From assembly GCA_903813345.2 (NCBI GenBank), contig CAIIXF020000008.1, forward strand, positions 21,622,822-21,686,821: a stretch of 64,000 bases of DNA. The letters are read 5' to 3'. The position numbers were made by a program, and so were the translations under genes. This stretch comes from Owenia fusiformis. Taxonomy: Eukaryota; Annelida; Polychaeta; Sabellida; Oweniidae. Positions 39,367-53,000 of the stretch are shown here, piece after piece. A model generated the notes under the pieces. It was not told the origin of the DNA, did not search any database, and saw nothing but the letters and a program-made list of their open reading frames with translations. Position 1 is the first letter of the stretch; every line of letters starts with the position of its first letter.

Positions 39367-39571
39367 CAGGCCCGTAGCCAGGGGGGGTTCGCAGGGTTCG
39401 GGCGAACCCCCCCCCTGGCCAAAAATTCTTTCAAAATCATGCAGTTTTTCACCATTTTGAGCACTTTTCAAGTGATTTTAGCCATATTTGGGCCAAAATT
39501 GTCAAATGTGAACCCCCCCGGAAATTTTTGAAAACTGAACCCCCCCTTGGCAAATCCTGGCTACGGGCCTG
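39367..39571. mobile_element. CCCGTAGCCAGG-family MITE, best copy
   Basis: Begins CAGGCCCGTAGCCAGGGGG and ends TGGCTACGGGCCTG, the exact inverse of the start. CCTCC lies directly outside on both sides, a 5-bp target duplication. An inner inverted pair of G-run and C-run segments (GGGTTCGGGCGAACCCC) adds further hairpin potential. Non-coding. Confidence 0.85.
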
Positions 39572-40033
39572 CCTCCTGTATGTAAATGTCATCATGCAGA
39601 TCTTATTTCTTAGTGGTAGGGTAGCCAGGGGTCTCAAAAGTGCTTGTAATGGTTTCTACGACCCACAAGCTACTTTTCTCGATTTTTGCAAAAATTGACA
39701 ATGTAGCCCAAGTGAAAGAGTTTGGGTCATATGTCTTCAGTATATCCATCTACACATACTGTGTATTGTTCAAGGCTTCTAAAGAAAGAGAAGTTCCATG
39801 ACTATGTTTAATAATTACTTTGCTAACTTAATTAATTTAGTTAGGAGGGGATCACTGAAGTGAATGGCTTTTAGTTAGTTCATCTGATAAAAAAATGCAT
39901 AATGTGATGCTAATATAACATAAGGCAACAAACAATGGGGTTGCACCTGGTGAAACAAATGCAGCCTGAACTAAATTACCTAAGTTAGCAAAATGACACT
40001 GAACTGGTCCCTTCTATCATTTGGTATCAAAGT

Positions 40034-40106
40034 ATATTTCATAGTCAAATGTCACATTTTTTATAGACAAATGTCACATTTTTATAGTCAAATGTCACAT
40101 TTTTTG
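40034..40106. repeat. Three-copy tandem repeat of about 25-27 bp
   Basis: AAATGTCACATTTTT preceded by ATAGTC or ATAGAC occurs three times in succession. Confidence 0.8.
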
Positions 40107-42849
40107 TGCAGCACAACACGTTGAAGTTATTTACATCTAATGCTATTCACAATGAGGTCAAGATGTGCGAGAAGTTGAAGACACAATAGATGGCAGTACG
40201 GAGCTATAGTTGTGATGTCACACAGGAATCATGACGTGAGATTGGTGAAGTGTGATGTCATGCTATTGTCGTTTGTACAATAAATCAAATGTACCAGATT
40301 TAGGCGACACTATAAAAAGACAACATTATTCTAGAGTTTAACATCGAAGACACTTTGGGGCAAATAGGAAGTAAACAACTGGTGAAAACACTTAAGGCCA
40401 AGGCAATAAAGACATATTTTAACAAATATTTGGCCAAAAACAAAAAAAGAAGACAAGGAAATATGACTTAATCTTTTGTATCACAAAAATAGATTCAATT
40501 TATTATATTCTAGATTGATTACATTGTAGGTGTATATAATAATTTTACAATTCGTAGTAAGAACAAAACATACTAGTTTCTTATAAAAGAGTTATGTACA
40601 TTTACTAAAACATGTAAACTGTAATTAATGTAAGAAAGACATTTTGGTAATACTTTTATATGTACATTAATTTACAGTATATATAATTAATGCTGATTTT
40701 TATTATATTGCTCACTGATATTCTATCACATATACTGAAATATTCATTTTTTGTTTCAGTGTGAAAGATTCTGAATTATCTTTGAAATTATTATCAATAT
40801 TTCAGAAATAATAAAAAATTACAGTTTAAAATAGGTTAAAGCACAATAAACAAAGCTTCACAACTGTCTGTTAAAAAATATGTAAAATTTGATTTCATGA
40901 TTTTTTTGTAAATTGTGCTCAACTTTAATGTATACTAAGAGCAATGTGCATGCAACAGGCATTTGCATTATATGTGAAAACCCCACATTCCATACATCAA
41001 GGGACAAGATCAATATGTCAATGTATGTTCACAGCAACAAATATATATTTGGGGGAGGGGGTGATATGTTGTTCGGAAACATTAGTCTTGTTTATACTAT
41101 ACAAAGCATTCCAAGATATATTTGGTAAGAACTCATGCAAAAATTTAGGTGAGTTTACATTTCTCTTTTCAAGACGTCTTAAAAATATATTTGAGTTTAC
41201 TTGTTTTTCCAAGATTTCTTGAAGGAGGTAGATCTCAATGAAAAATGAAAGAACCATCAGTTTAGCACTGGCTGAAGGGCTGTGAAGTCACAGTTCAAAG
41301 CAATGGCGATCCTGTTTCCCCTTTTTAAGAAAAATAAATTTCTCAAAAAAAATTCAGATCGAGAAAATATATATTAAAATATAAGAACAGAAAACGTATG
41401 GCAAGGACATGACAGAAAGATCAGCAAAAAATGAAAATCATTCTTCTCGTTGAATGCGGTATTTCGTTCTTTGCAATACATTTGAAACCTGGGTAAGAGC
41501 TCTTACCTCAAAACTATTAATACTTTAAACAGAAACAAGTTTTAAGTTTTAGAAAGAGATATCACTGAATGTAAGGTTAGATTTATTGGGAGGAGGGGTC
41601 AATTTGAAATAGAATATATTATGACAACATCCAAATATTGATCTGGTCCCTTTTCAATTTTTGAATACTTAAAGATAGAATTATTAAAATATCATAAAAT
41701 ATATATATTCAAAATAAAAATCTGGAAGCCCAATACATGCATATCTATTAATATATGGATTCCCCTAATATCACTGGTTCAATGTGCGCAGGATAGTACT
41801 TGACCATTTGTAGAAAATGGGATAAAAGTTCTGTAAAGTTCAAGGCACTATGCAAAAATAAATCATAAAGGCTGTCATGGTTTAAATGTAATGTTTTAAA
41901 ATTGAGGACGATATTTTAAAATTGAGGTATATTAAACACAATATGCTTAGCCTCAGATGATATATTATAGCAGACCCACTTTTGATTGCCCCACTTTAAG
42001 CATACAAAGTTACATAAAATAAAAAATCCAAATGTTTTTGGGTTTGAAGAGAAAAAAAAATCCTAAAACCCTATATGACATATATCTTGAAATTTTTATA
42101 TTTTTGTTACATAAACTTAGGGTGAAAATGAACAAATCTGTATATGAAAAAAACAATGTATCGATAAAATGTAAATTGTAGAGACAAGTAAAATTGAGTT
42201 TGTAAAATCTAAATTCTAAAAGGGTATGCACCTCTAACACATATTAATACATAAATGCAGGTGTATTAAACACCCATGTTTAACTTTAAGCTAAAGCAGT
42301 TGGGAAACCAAGCAGAAAAGCTGGGTCAAATATCAATGTGTTTTCTGTGAAAGTAATTTTGTGAAAGGTTAAAACCTTTCCCTGCACCTCAATTAAAGCT
42401 TATGGACATTGCAAGGACATTTTTCGATGAATTGCAAATCTAATCTTTAATGATTTTAGCTTTCTCCTCATTTTTGCAAAAAGACACATTAATACTTGGC
42501 CCAGCACCATAACATTCTCTTAAGATTTAAACCTATTCCACTTACATTTTGTTTTAGTTTTTGATTTAATATTAAAGCTCATCTTCAAGTTTCATCCACA
42601 CCAATAAGTTATGTTACTACTCATTTGATTGGAAGTTATATAAAGTACATGTACTGTAAAACATTTTCATTCATGCATCTAATTTTCCTAAATTCTCAAT
42701 TTCTTTGGATTCTGTTTTGTGATGAAAATTTGGAATTTCAATATTGCCAGGGTTTAGCATAAGCACTGGCCCATGTGACAATTTAAAGGGAACAAGGCAC
42801 AGGGTGAACAATATCATACCTAAAACATAGCAGTGTGGGCTTGATGACC

Positions 42850-43345
42850 CAGAAAGCAAGATGGCTGCCGAAAAGTTAATCAGTTATAAAACATCTTACC
42901 ATGTAACACGAGTGACAATTTGAAGTAAATCTGTTAAGTGGTTTTCCTGGAATCGCTGACAAAATTTGAAGCAAATTCGTCAAGTCGTTTTCCTGGAATC
43001 GCGATGACAAGATTTATCTAAAAACTTACAAGATGGCCGCCAGAACGCAAGATGGCTGCCGAAAAGTAAATCAGCTCTAGAACTTCTTACTATGTAACAT
43101 GTGTGAAAATTTGAATTAATCCGTTTAGTCGTTTTCCTGAAATTGTGATGATAAAATTTAAAAACTTCCAAGATGGCCTCCAGAATGCAAGATGGCCACC
43201 CAAAGGTTAATCAGCTCTAGAATTTCCTACCATGCAACATGTGTGAAAATTTGAACTAAATCTGTCATGTGGTTTTCCTGGAATCGTGATGACTAGAAAG
43301 TGAGACGCCGCCCACCCACCAGGCTGACGACAATATCGTACCCTT
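42850..43345. repeat. Tandem block, unit about 140-190 bp, 'GCAAGATGGCTGCCGAAAAG'
   Basis: GCAAGATGGC starts at 42856, 43047 and 43187. The phrases TTAATCAGCTCTAGAA, ATGTAACATGTGTG and GTTTTCCTGGAATCG recur in each unit. The block ends in a short hairpin, GGTACGATAAAA against its inverse CGTACCC, near 43330-43355. The arrangement parallels the blocks at 1030-1760 and 34740-35170. Confidence 0.75.
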
Positions 43346-44056
43346 TTTTAGGTACGATAAAACCAGAGTAAGACAAGGTGAATGAAATTCAGGTTACAGT
43401 AAGCCTGAAACCTTTATGAAGGACACTGTCCTTTGACAATTATATAGAAACAAAAATGTTTTACAGTACAAGGTGAATGGTACTCCATGCAGGTAACCAT
43501 AAGCAGTTATCACAATATAAATATACATTATGTGTTTTACAATAGATTGGGTTAGGTATACCAATACCAAATATACCAATATTCAATGTGACCCGATGAG
43601 GTGAGAAAAGCAGTAACCCACCTCTTAACATTATGACTACATCAAATGTTCAAGAGGAGTTTGTCATGCATATGACTACATCTTATTGTACCATTTAACA
43701 GTAATCATGTATTATTGTAGCCACAAAACCATGCGTGATAATACAAAATTAATGGGCCATGCATGAAACAGAATTGTGCATGACAGAATTATTTCATTCA
43801 GGAATATGGACTACAAAACTAGTTTTGAAAAATTTATGAATAAATACTTGATAGCTCAGAGTGAATGTTTCTCAACTCAGATTCATCAGTTATGGTTTTA
43901 AAAGTGGTGTACGGAGCCAAGAGGTATTTATTCATCTATACAATACCAGTTTTGAAGTCTATATCACAGATTAAAACATGACAGCTTAATTGTTGAGAGC
44001 ATCAAACATGCATGTCCATACAATCTTATCTAAAACAAATAGCCAACCATGCTCCA

Positions 44057-47000
44057 CTACACAAAGCTGACTTTCGTCTCCAAGCTTGTCAACACCTCTT
44101 CCACTGAGCTAGCACTAGGCGTGAGGGTTTTGGATGCAGAAACATCATTATTGTTTTTATTACGCACACTAAGAAAGTCAAGGATATGCTCTGTTGGAGA
44201 CAAACCTTTTTGGCCCAAGTGTTCCCAAGTTCTTAAATGATTTTGGTCCCTGTATTGGTCCCAGCGAGCATCGTCAGATTCATGAGTTAAGTAGCGTCGG
44301 CCTACTTCATTTTCTAACTTCCTTAGATCACACCAAGTTTGGTAGTCCTTGAAGAAATGAAACAAACAAGTGAATTGAGACTAGGAACTTTTATTTTACT
44401 GACAATTTGAATAAAAGTTTCTCGTAATTAATGCAACTTAAATTACCAACAGACTTTTGGTTAATTCAGAATCAGATGGCAATTACAAAAATGGTAGTCA
44501 TAACATGTCACCGTTTCTTTACATGAATAATCCTTACCTGAAGCCAAACGTGTGATAGAGATTTCTCAACAGAAATACGTTTCCGCATTTTCACCTGCAG
44601 CAAGTTATTGATAATGTCCTTTGCTGAAACACAGATATTGGGGAATAAATACATGGTATTGGGTGGATACCTTTAAAAGACTTATCATTTCATAGCAATA
44701 ATGTCAAACTACATGTACATTACATATATTCACCAATGAAAAGCCATGAAACATTACCATGATGACATTTCAGCATATCTTACCCTCTGGTGATATTTCT
44801 CTCCATGGGTTTGGAGGATACATGAATGCAGCATTCTGGATCTGATCTGCTATTTCCTCATCTTCGTTAAAAGGGAATGTACCACTAAGGCTAAAATAGA
44901 GATTTTCAACATTTTGTATAATCTTTGTTAACAATGGTTTTATGTGACATTTACTCATTTCAGAAAATGGGGGTTGCTATTTTATGTTAGATATGTTTTA
45001 AGATTAACATTGCTTATAATTATATCATATAAGGATGAGTAAGCAGGGATTCCATTAGAATTTCTGACTTAAAGCATGAAAACACTGGCAAAATTCATTG
45101 TAATATTTCTGATGAAAACTCCTGAGTAATTTACCTGACATGAACTGACATACACACTTATTTACCTGACATATATTATGACTCCAACAGACCACATGTC
45201 AAGGGATCTGTTGTAACCCTTACTCTTCAGCACCTCAGGGGCTGCAAATACATAAAAAAGTAAAAGAAAGTATCTTAGATGCAGACTGCCACATTTCTAA
45301 CGTTGTGATCATTGTTATTGTTATTGTCACTGTTAGACTGATACATTCATCAGCTGTATTGACTGCTTCTTTCATGCAATTATAAACTGAGGTTCAGTTT
45401 GTTGATAACATTTTATTATTTTGACATTATTTATTAATTCATCATGCTTTGGATTGATAAAATATCTGATACACTAACCAAGATATGCAGGGGTTCCAAC
45501 GACAGATCTTCTGAAGGATTTCTCTCCAATGATACGTGCAAATCCAAAGTCACATAGTTTCACCTATAAACATTCATAATGGTACATATGTACAGTATAT
45601 AAAACAATAAAGCAAACATGGACAATGATTCATTCAAGATTTATTGTGTATAATGTATAATATCAATTCATCTCAACAACCCATCTCTGAATAATAAAGC
45701 TACATCTTATTCATCAAGTATCATCTATGAATCTACATCTAAGTCTTATATTCCATGTAGTTCCTTACCTGTGGGAAAGGTGTCTCTGAGGAGAGTAGGA
45801 CATTTTCTGGTTTCAGATCACAATGTACAATATGTTTAGAATGGAGGTGCTTCAATGCAACCAAGATCTGAAAAAACACAATGTAAATAATCAATAAATG
45901 TACGATATGTTTAGAATGGAGGTGCTTCAATGCAACCAAGATCTGAAAATACATAATGCAAATAATCAATAAATGTACGATATGTTTAGAATGGAGGTGC
46001 TTCAATGCAACCAAGATCTGAAAAAACACAATGCAAATAATCAATAAATGTACGATATGTTTAGAATGGAGGTGCTTCAATGCAACCAAGATCTGAAAAA
46101 ACACAATGCAAATAATCAATAAATGTACGATATGTTTAGAATGGAAGTGCTTCAATGCAACCAAGATCTGAAAAAACACAATGCAAATAATCAATAAATG
46201 TACGATATGTTTAGAATGGGGGTGCTTCAATGCAACCAAGATCTGAAAATACATAATGCAAATAATCAATAAATGTACGATATGTTTAGAATGGGGGTGC
46301 TTCAATGCAACCAAGATCTGAAAAGACATAATGCAAATAATCAATAAATGTACGATATGTTTAGAATGGGGGTGCTTTAATGCAACCAAGATCTGAAAAT
46401 ACATAATGCAAATAATCAATAAATGTATGATATGTTTAGAATGGGGGTGCTTTAATGCAACCAAGATCTGAAAAAACACAATGCAAATAATCAATTAATG
46501 TATGATATGTTTAGAATGGAGGTGATTCAATGCAACCAAGACCTGAAAAAACACAATGCAAATAATCAATAACATAGATATTGCATACTCAAAGTCAATG
46601 TACAAGGCTGGAGTAGTTTTAAGACAAGCCAAGTTAGAGATCTTTCATCAAATTGATTATTAGTTAATGAAAACACAGAATGAAATCCTTCCTAAGCTAT
46701 TGCTTTACAACTGAGCTATAGGACCGACTGGCTCTTCCACATCAAAATTGCATTTATAGCATTGCAGCATTACAAGTCCATTTTCCTGGACCACATATAA
46801 GTTACCTGTCTTTCCAGGTTGTCAATCATTCTATTCATGATGTCAAGTGGACATTCCAATGGGCCATTCTCCCTAAGGAGAAATAGTATTAGTTATTGAA
46901 AACACAGAATGAAATCCTGTACTAAGGGCTAAAAAGGGTTAGTCTACCATAAACACTTATTTTGTGCAATGAAATTGTTCCCAGTGCCGAATAAAAGTCA

Positions 47001-50000
47001 ACAACAAAAAATATCACAACCTACCAATTGTTACAGACACCGAACACAAACCACTGAACACCGTCCACAAAAAAAATTTGTGGAGGTGACATGAAAATGG
47101 ACTGGCTTTAAAAACTCAAAAATGTATTCCTTCAATTTGTCCTTGAGCGCTATTGCATTTAAAATGGATTGAACTATTTGAGTAGCGAAAATGGGGAATC
47201 CCCCAGGTGGGATTTTCTCAATTTGTATCAACAGAGCCATATATCCAGGCAACATAAGTGGAGTGTTTCCAGGCTACATAATATTTTGAAATACATGTAC
47301 ACTGTACTTATATTGCTAATTTGAAAAAAACATATAAATTAGAAGACAACTACTTACTGGGCTATTTAATGGGCTGTCAATATAACCAGTCAATTGATTA
47401 TTTATGTATGGCAAATGTATGTCTATAATAATGTCAAACTATACTGCTTACTTGCCAAATTATATACTTTCTTTAGATCATATTACAGCCTCAATATTTG
47501 GATTTTATCAAAAAATGAATGAACAACAAAGACAAAATTGAAAGGAACTTAATATACCGGTGAGGCATTTTCTTAGTGACTTAGTATGAAAATAAAATGC
47601 TGATTCAACTTCTGATATAGTGCAAACAATTAACACTTCATCGTAGAAGCACAATCGAAAAATATATTTACTTTGGGTTAGTATACATTGTTAACTTATA
47701 GGTTTTCCACATTTGCTATTTGTATGAGTAAATCGTTTAACAATAGAATTCAAGTAACCCTGGTCTTGAAAGCAATTCAATATAAGCTGAAGAGATTAGC
47801 AAAGCTCTGGCTACCGGGCACTCAGAAATTCCATAGAAGTCAAGAAGCAAGATCAAGATTTCAAAATGGACGCAGAATTTGAGAATGGATAAAACCAACC
47901 CAGACACGATTCCAGCATTAATGCATCATAAATTCATAATTGGACTACATTCAGTCAGATATCATGTCGGATTGTCTCTACCCTTAAAGTAAAATCAAGA
48001 TGGAAAAGTTCCACCAAAAGATCATCACGTCCCTGACAAGGGCACTTCAGGATGATATTGTTCCACTTGCTAGGTTCTATGGGAATCTACTAGCAAAGGA
48101 AATATTCACAGATGAGATGATTGATCAAATTAAGGTAGGAACACTTAAAGTAGAATATACCAAAAGAAATGCACAGAATTAAAAACAATAAAAAGGAAAT
48201 TATTATGCATTCATTAAAATGAAACATAATAATTTCAAAGAAAATATTTATTCTGTACTACAACTTTTTTTACACTTCATGAATCTAACAATTTTTAATT
48301 TAAAGCAAATAAAAAATACTGAACATGATTTTAAAATATGCAAATAAGGAATTGGGCATTAAAATTTTACCGCAAAAGTGTAAAGCACCATTAAAAGTGA
48401 AGCTATGTATAAATACAAGCTGACTCCTAATAAGGAAATAAGAGACTAATCCATTTATTTCCTTTCAAGGTTAAGCTTAATAAGAGATGAAGGTCAATAG
48501 ATGTTCAACAAGATTTTGGCATCAATTCACAACATTAAACCAGATCACCTTTAATCTCTCATACCAACAATAGCAGGGCTGAGGTCTTAAGAAGATTTAT
48601 ATTTGCTAAAAGATATCATGAAGTCATAAATTTCCGATTTCGTTTTCACAATCACCAAATCACATTACTGGAGTGTGCCATGTGACCACATGTATAGAAG
48701 CAAGGATGCATAATTCCTGCTCATTTAGTATTTACCAAAATGTCAAAATCCCCAACCTAAACCCAGCACCATCATTAGTAAAGAACCGAAGAAACTTATT
48801 ATTTTGAAATATCCCAGAATACTCTCACAATATTATGTTTTTCTTCATTTGTACTAAATTCTAATTTGAAAAACTGACCAAGAATTGTTTATAACTATAA
48901 AGAAATCATGTCTTCAAGACATTCCAAATTCACATTAGAGAGTCAATGGATTTAAATTTTGGCTGAGACAATGTTAAAATTCTCAATGGGTCGTCTGTCT
49001 CTTTTGATGATGTGAAGATCAATGTCCTTTAACCAGTTCACTCTTAAATATGACCACATACACCACCATGGATAGCATTTTATGTACATTATGTACATTA
49101 TGTGCATTTTATGTATATTCAGACTGAGAAGACCACCAGTGAACAAAACCTTAAGATGTTGACTTTACTAAAAACCAGAGCAGGAGTATTTTACAAATTC
49201 TGTGAGGTGCTTGAAGAAACATCACATGAAGACCTTGCCAAACTTCTCAGGGATGCAGAGTTTCAGAGACGAGAAGGTGTGGCACACAGCTAAGGATTAT
49301 ATTTCAAGAATTATTAATAAACTTAATTAACTCAGAATAAGATTTGGTAAAATAGTTTCCTTGCTTTTCAGTTTTCGATGTGTCAAATAGTTCTCTCATT
49401 CAATGATGTGATTAATTCAAGGCTTTTTCTCATTCTTCATCCTTTGTGTATCAGATAACAAATAATTCAATCAAAGAGACAAATCAAAAGCACAAAGCTT
49501 CTAGGAAATCCTTATCTTCTTTATTTAAATACATATAAATATGTTTTATATACCATTACTAATGATATTTGGACATATTTCAGTGATGACAACTCCAAAC
49601 CTACAAATGCAGGAGTTCTTCTCAAAACACCTTGCCATGAACAGACGCCTCTGTGAGGAAGACAAACGCCTCATCATCACAAACCTAGCCACAAAAGATG
49701 AACTCACCCAAGAGAAACGTGCCCTCGTTGCCAAAGTTGACGAGAATGCACGGTTGAACTACCAAGTAAACACCCTTCACAAAAAGGTGACAAGTCTTAA
49801 TGAGAAACTAGACACAAGTTTGAAAGTCAACAATGATAACAAAGTTGAAGTGGATATACTAAAACTAGAAATCAAACAACTACAGGATGATATAGAAACA
49901 CGAGATGCTGAAATTAAACAACTTGGTAAAGAGAAAATGGACTTGGAGGACAGACTTAATGAGAATACAAATGGGAGCCCAAGAATTGTGAAATCCCTTG

Positions 50001-53000
50001 AGCAGGAACTGAAGGATCAAGCTACAATTGTTGAAACCAAAAATGAACAAATTGCCAAACTGAAAGGACAGTTGGATATCAAACAAATAGCTTTGAAGGA
50101 AATCCACATTCAGTTTGAGCTTCATAAGCATGAACAAGAGGAGAAAATAAAAGAGATTAATGAGAAACTACAAGCTGTTACCAATTATAAACCAAGTGAT
50201 AATCTACCAGTTGATAGCAAACACATGTTTATACTTCATATGAACATGGAGTTTGTTGCCAGAAAAATAGAATCTCTACAAAAAGATCTCTTGGAGGCCA
50301 ATAATGCGATAATCAAACTTCAAACTGAACAAGAAATGGCTGCTGATATGCTTGGATTTGATAAAATCGAGAATAACCTGGTAGATACTGTAGAAAGATT
50401 CATGAATATATATAAAACCGAAACAGATGATCAGAAAATAAAAATTGATAACTTGAAGAGAAAGCTAAAGGAAGCAAAAAAGGAAAAGTTAAATTTACAA
50501 AGCAAATTGGATGAGCTAAAAGTAGATGGGGAACTTATGAAAAACAGTGTCAAATTAATGAAAAGGAAATATCTGGATTCTAAACTAGGGACCAATAAAA
50601 GTAGAGGAAGTAGTGCCAGTGATAGTCGCTCCAGTGGCGGGGATATCACTCCACTGCCAGATGTGTCTAAGGAATTAAGTCGCATTACACACAGAGCTAA
50701 AAATCATGTACTTTTGAGAAAAAGCACAAGTACCCCAACTTTCCAAGACCCAACATTTGGTAGCACATTTCCAAAAATACTTAACTTATCTGTATCTCAA
50801 AATAGCTCAATTAGGACACCAAAAAATTCTGCCAATTCTCTCAATGAAAAGGAAAAATCTCGTCCAAGGTCACGCCATCTATCTATTGATAGATTAACTT
50901 CTCTGGAAGAAGACTCTAGTGCGAAAAAGATCTGTGTGATATGCCATAATAAATACATAGTGTTTCACAACACAGAGTCTGCCTGTAGATATCACAAAGG
51001 ACAGTATGGCAATTCTGAACTTGCTATAGGTAAGAGGTGGTCTTGCTGCTTTAAAGCTGATGAGAAGTCAGTAGGATGTTGTAAAGGCTTGCACAGAAGT
51101 CATAATGAATAATAATCAAAATAGACCGAAATCTCAAATATTTATGATATCATCACAGAGTTATCTGAGGAGGCAGGGTGTTTAAGATTGCCAAAAAGAG
51201 GACACCACCTCTTCATTATTAAAACCCCGCAGATTTGCTTTGACTTTTGAAAGGATTTTCTTCTACAGCAAACCTCCTAACAATTCATCTCCTATTGCCA
51301 TGGTTTTTATAAATAGCCAAATGTATAATAAGTTTTTATAACAAATTAATTAAATGCCAATAACTTAGTAGAACAACTATGCAAATAAATGTATGTGATA
51401 ACAGATATAAATCTGAAACATTTGATCTCATTATTTTTATTATTTTATAGATACACATTGTATTATATTGGATTTTATTGCTTGTATTTAAATACACATT
51501 TATGAAAATAAATGAAAAATAGAAATAGAAAAATAGAAGTGTTGTCTTTGTAATGAACACATGTAAATTCTGTACTGACGCTGAAGTTTCTGATCCAACA
51601 CTGCTGTTTTGACGCCTTCCCCAAATCCATCAATTGATCTAACATCATTCTTTTTAATATTAAATATCTATATCTGTACAAAACAAAATAGAATTACAAT
51701 TGTGTGACAACAGGATGGGATAATAGTATTGATTGGAAAGCTTCTTACCTGGGATATGAGAAACTTTGTAACTCGTTCAGTGAGTTTGCCTTTTTGACTA
51801 GATAGGATCATCTCCAACATGTCGCCTTTTAACTTCTCCATGACAACAAATATCTACAAAATATAAACATAAAACAAGGGTCCATGGTTGTGAATACAAG
51901 TGCTGCAATTTATTATACTGGCATTCAGGCCATTGCCCAATGAGCAAATAATTTCCCCAGGTTCATTGCTAAGAGTTACAAGTGATTCACACTGGCAGTC
52001 AGGCAGCGCTGAGTTTGAAGCCCTGTATAATATCATATACTTATATTTGAGATACATATTTCTATCATATTATTGATTTGATTTGAAAAATATATATTTC
52101 TGGGTAGCTCTATCAGTACAGGACTGGTCTTCTTAGAGACTGCTATTCAAAAAAAACTAAATGTTATTGCATTCTGGAGGATGAGTAGTTTGTATTGTCT
52201 CATATTTCAAAACTAATACAGAACTAAAGATCTTACCCGCTCTGGAGTCTCATACATCTTCTCAAGATTTACAACCCCTGGGTGGTGCAAATTCTGGAAC
52301 AATAAGACAATATTCAAATAAGGAGCAAGGTCAATATACCAAAATGTACCAATGTAAATTCATAAGACATTCATCTCTATAAGCACTATATGGGTTCATA
52401 TGGGTATGCTTACTTGTAAGATTGATACTTCATTCTTTAACTGAGCTTCCTGTTTAGTTGGGAATCGTAGCTTGTCAATAACCTTAATGGCAACTTCCCT
52501 CTTAGTTCTTCTGTGTTTACCTAAAATCAGAATTATCACTTTTATTAAGGTAGTCAGCTGGTCAACACTGAATATGGTCATTGCTAAATTGAAAATGTGC
52601 TGAAATGAAAACATATTCAGCTTTTTTTTTTTTTTTTATATATAAATAAAACTTTATTTTCACATAATATTTTTTACAGGTTATTAATGTTGTTTACTGT
52701 AGGAGAGAGAGAGAGAGAGAGAGAGAAAGGAAGATTGATGACTTTTGTCACTTTGTATAAATTGATGATATTAACGCAAAAGTCTGCTACAGATATTCCA
52801 TAGTGTCTCATGTTGTTCCATTTTGTTGTTTTTCTTCGCTATGTATTTTTCTTCTTCTTTTTGACTCTGGAGGTATATTTTAAAAGGACCTAGTTCTGGT
52901 CTTTTGTCTCCTAATTTTCTTAAGTATATGAAATGTTTCATATGGATCAGTAGCTTATTTTGTTGTCTTTTTTCTCTGCTGTATCCAAAAATAATGTCTT

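Larger units (their letters stand above)
28811..44056. other. Intergenic stretch of about 15 kb without convincing genes
   Basis: Contains a mariner derivative, several MITEs, tandem 'GGCNGCCATTTT' blocks and simple repeats, listed separately. Short ORFs such as 29934-30128, 35609-35812, 37963-38154 and 40913-41222 show no domains, no splice context and biased AT-rich composition, so I do not call them. Confidence 0.55.

Noticed and set aside
45739-46494. 251-codon minus-strand ORF as an independent repetitive protein gene
   Set aside because: It is the PRKD catalytic-loop exon plus its tandem upstream copies read through; a product would exist only through alternative PRKD acceptor use.
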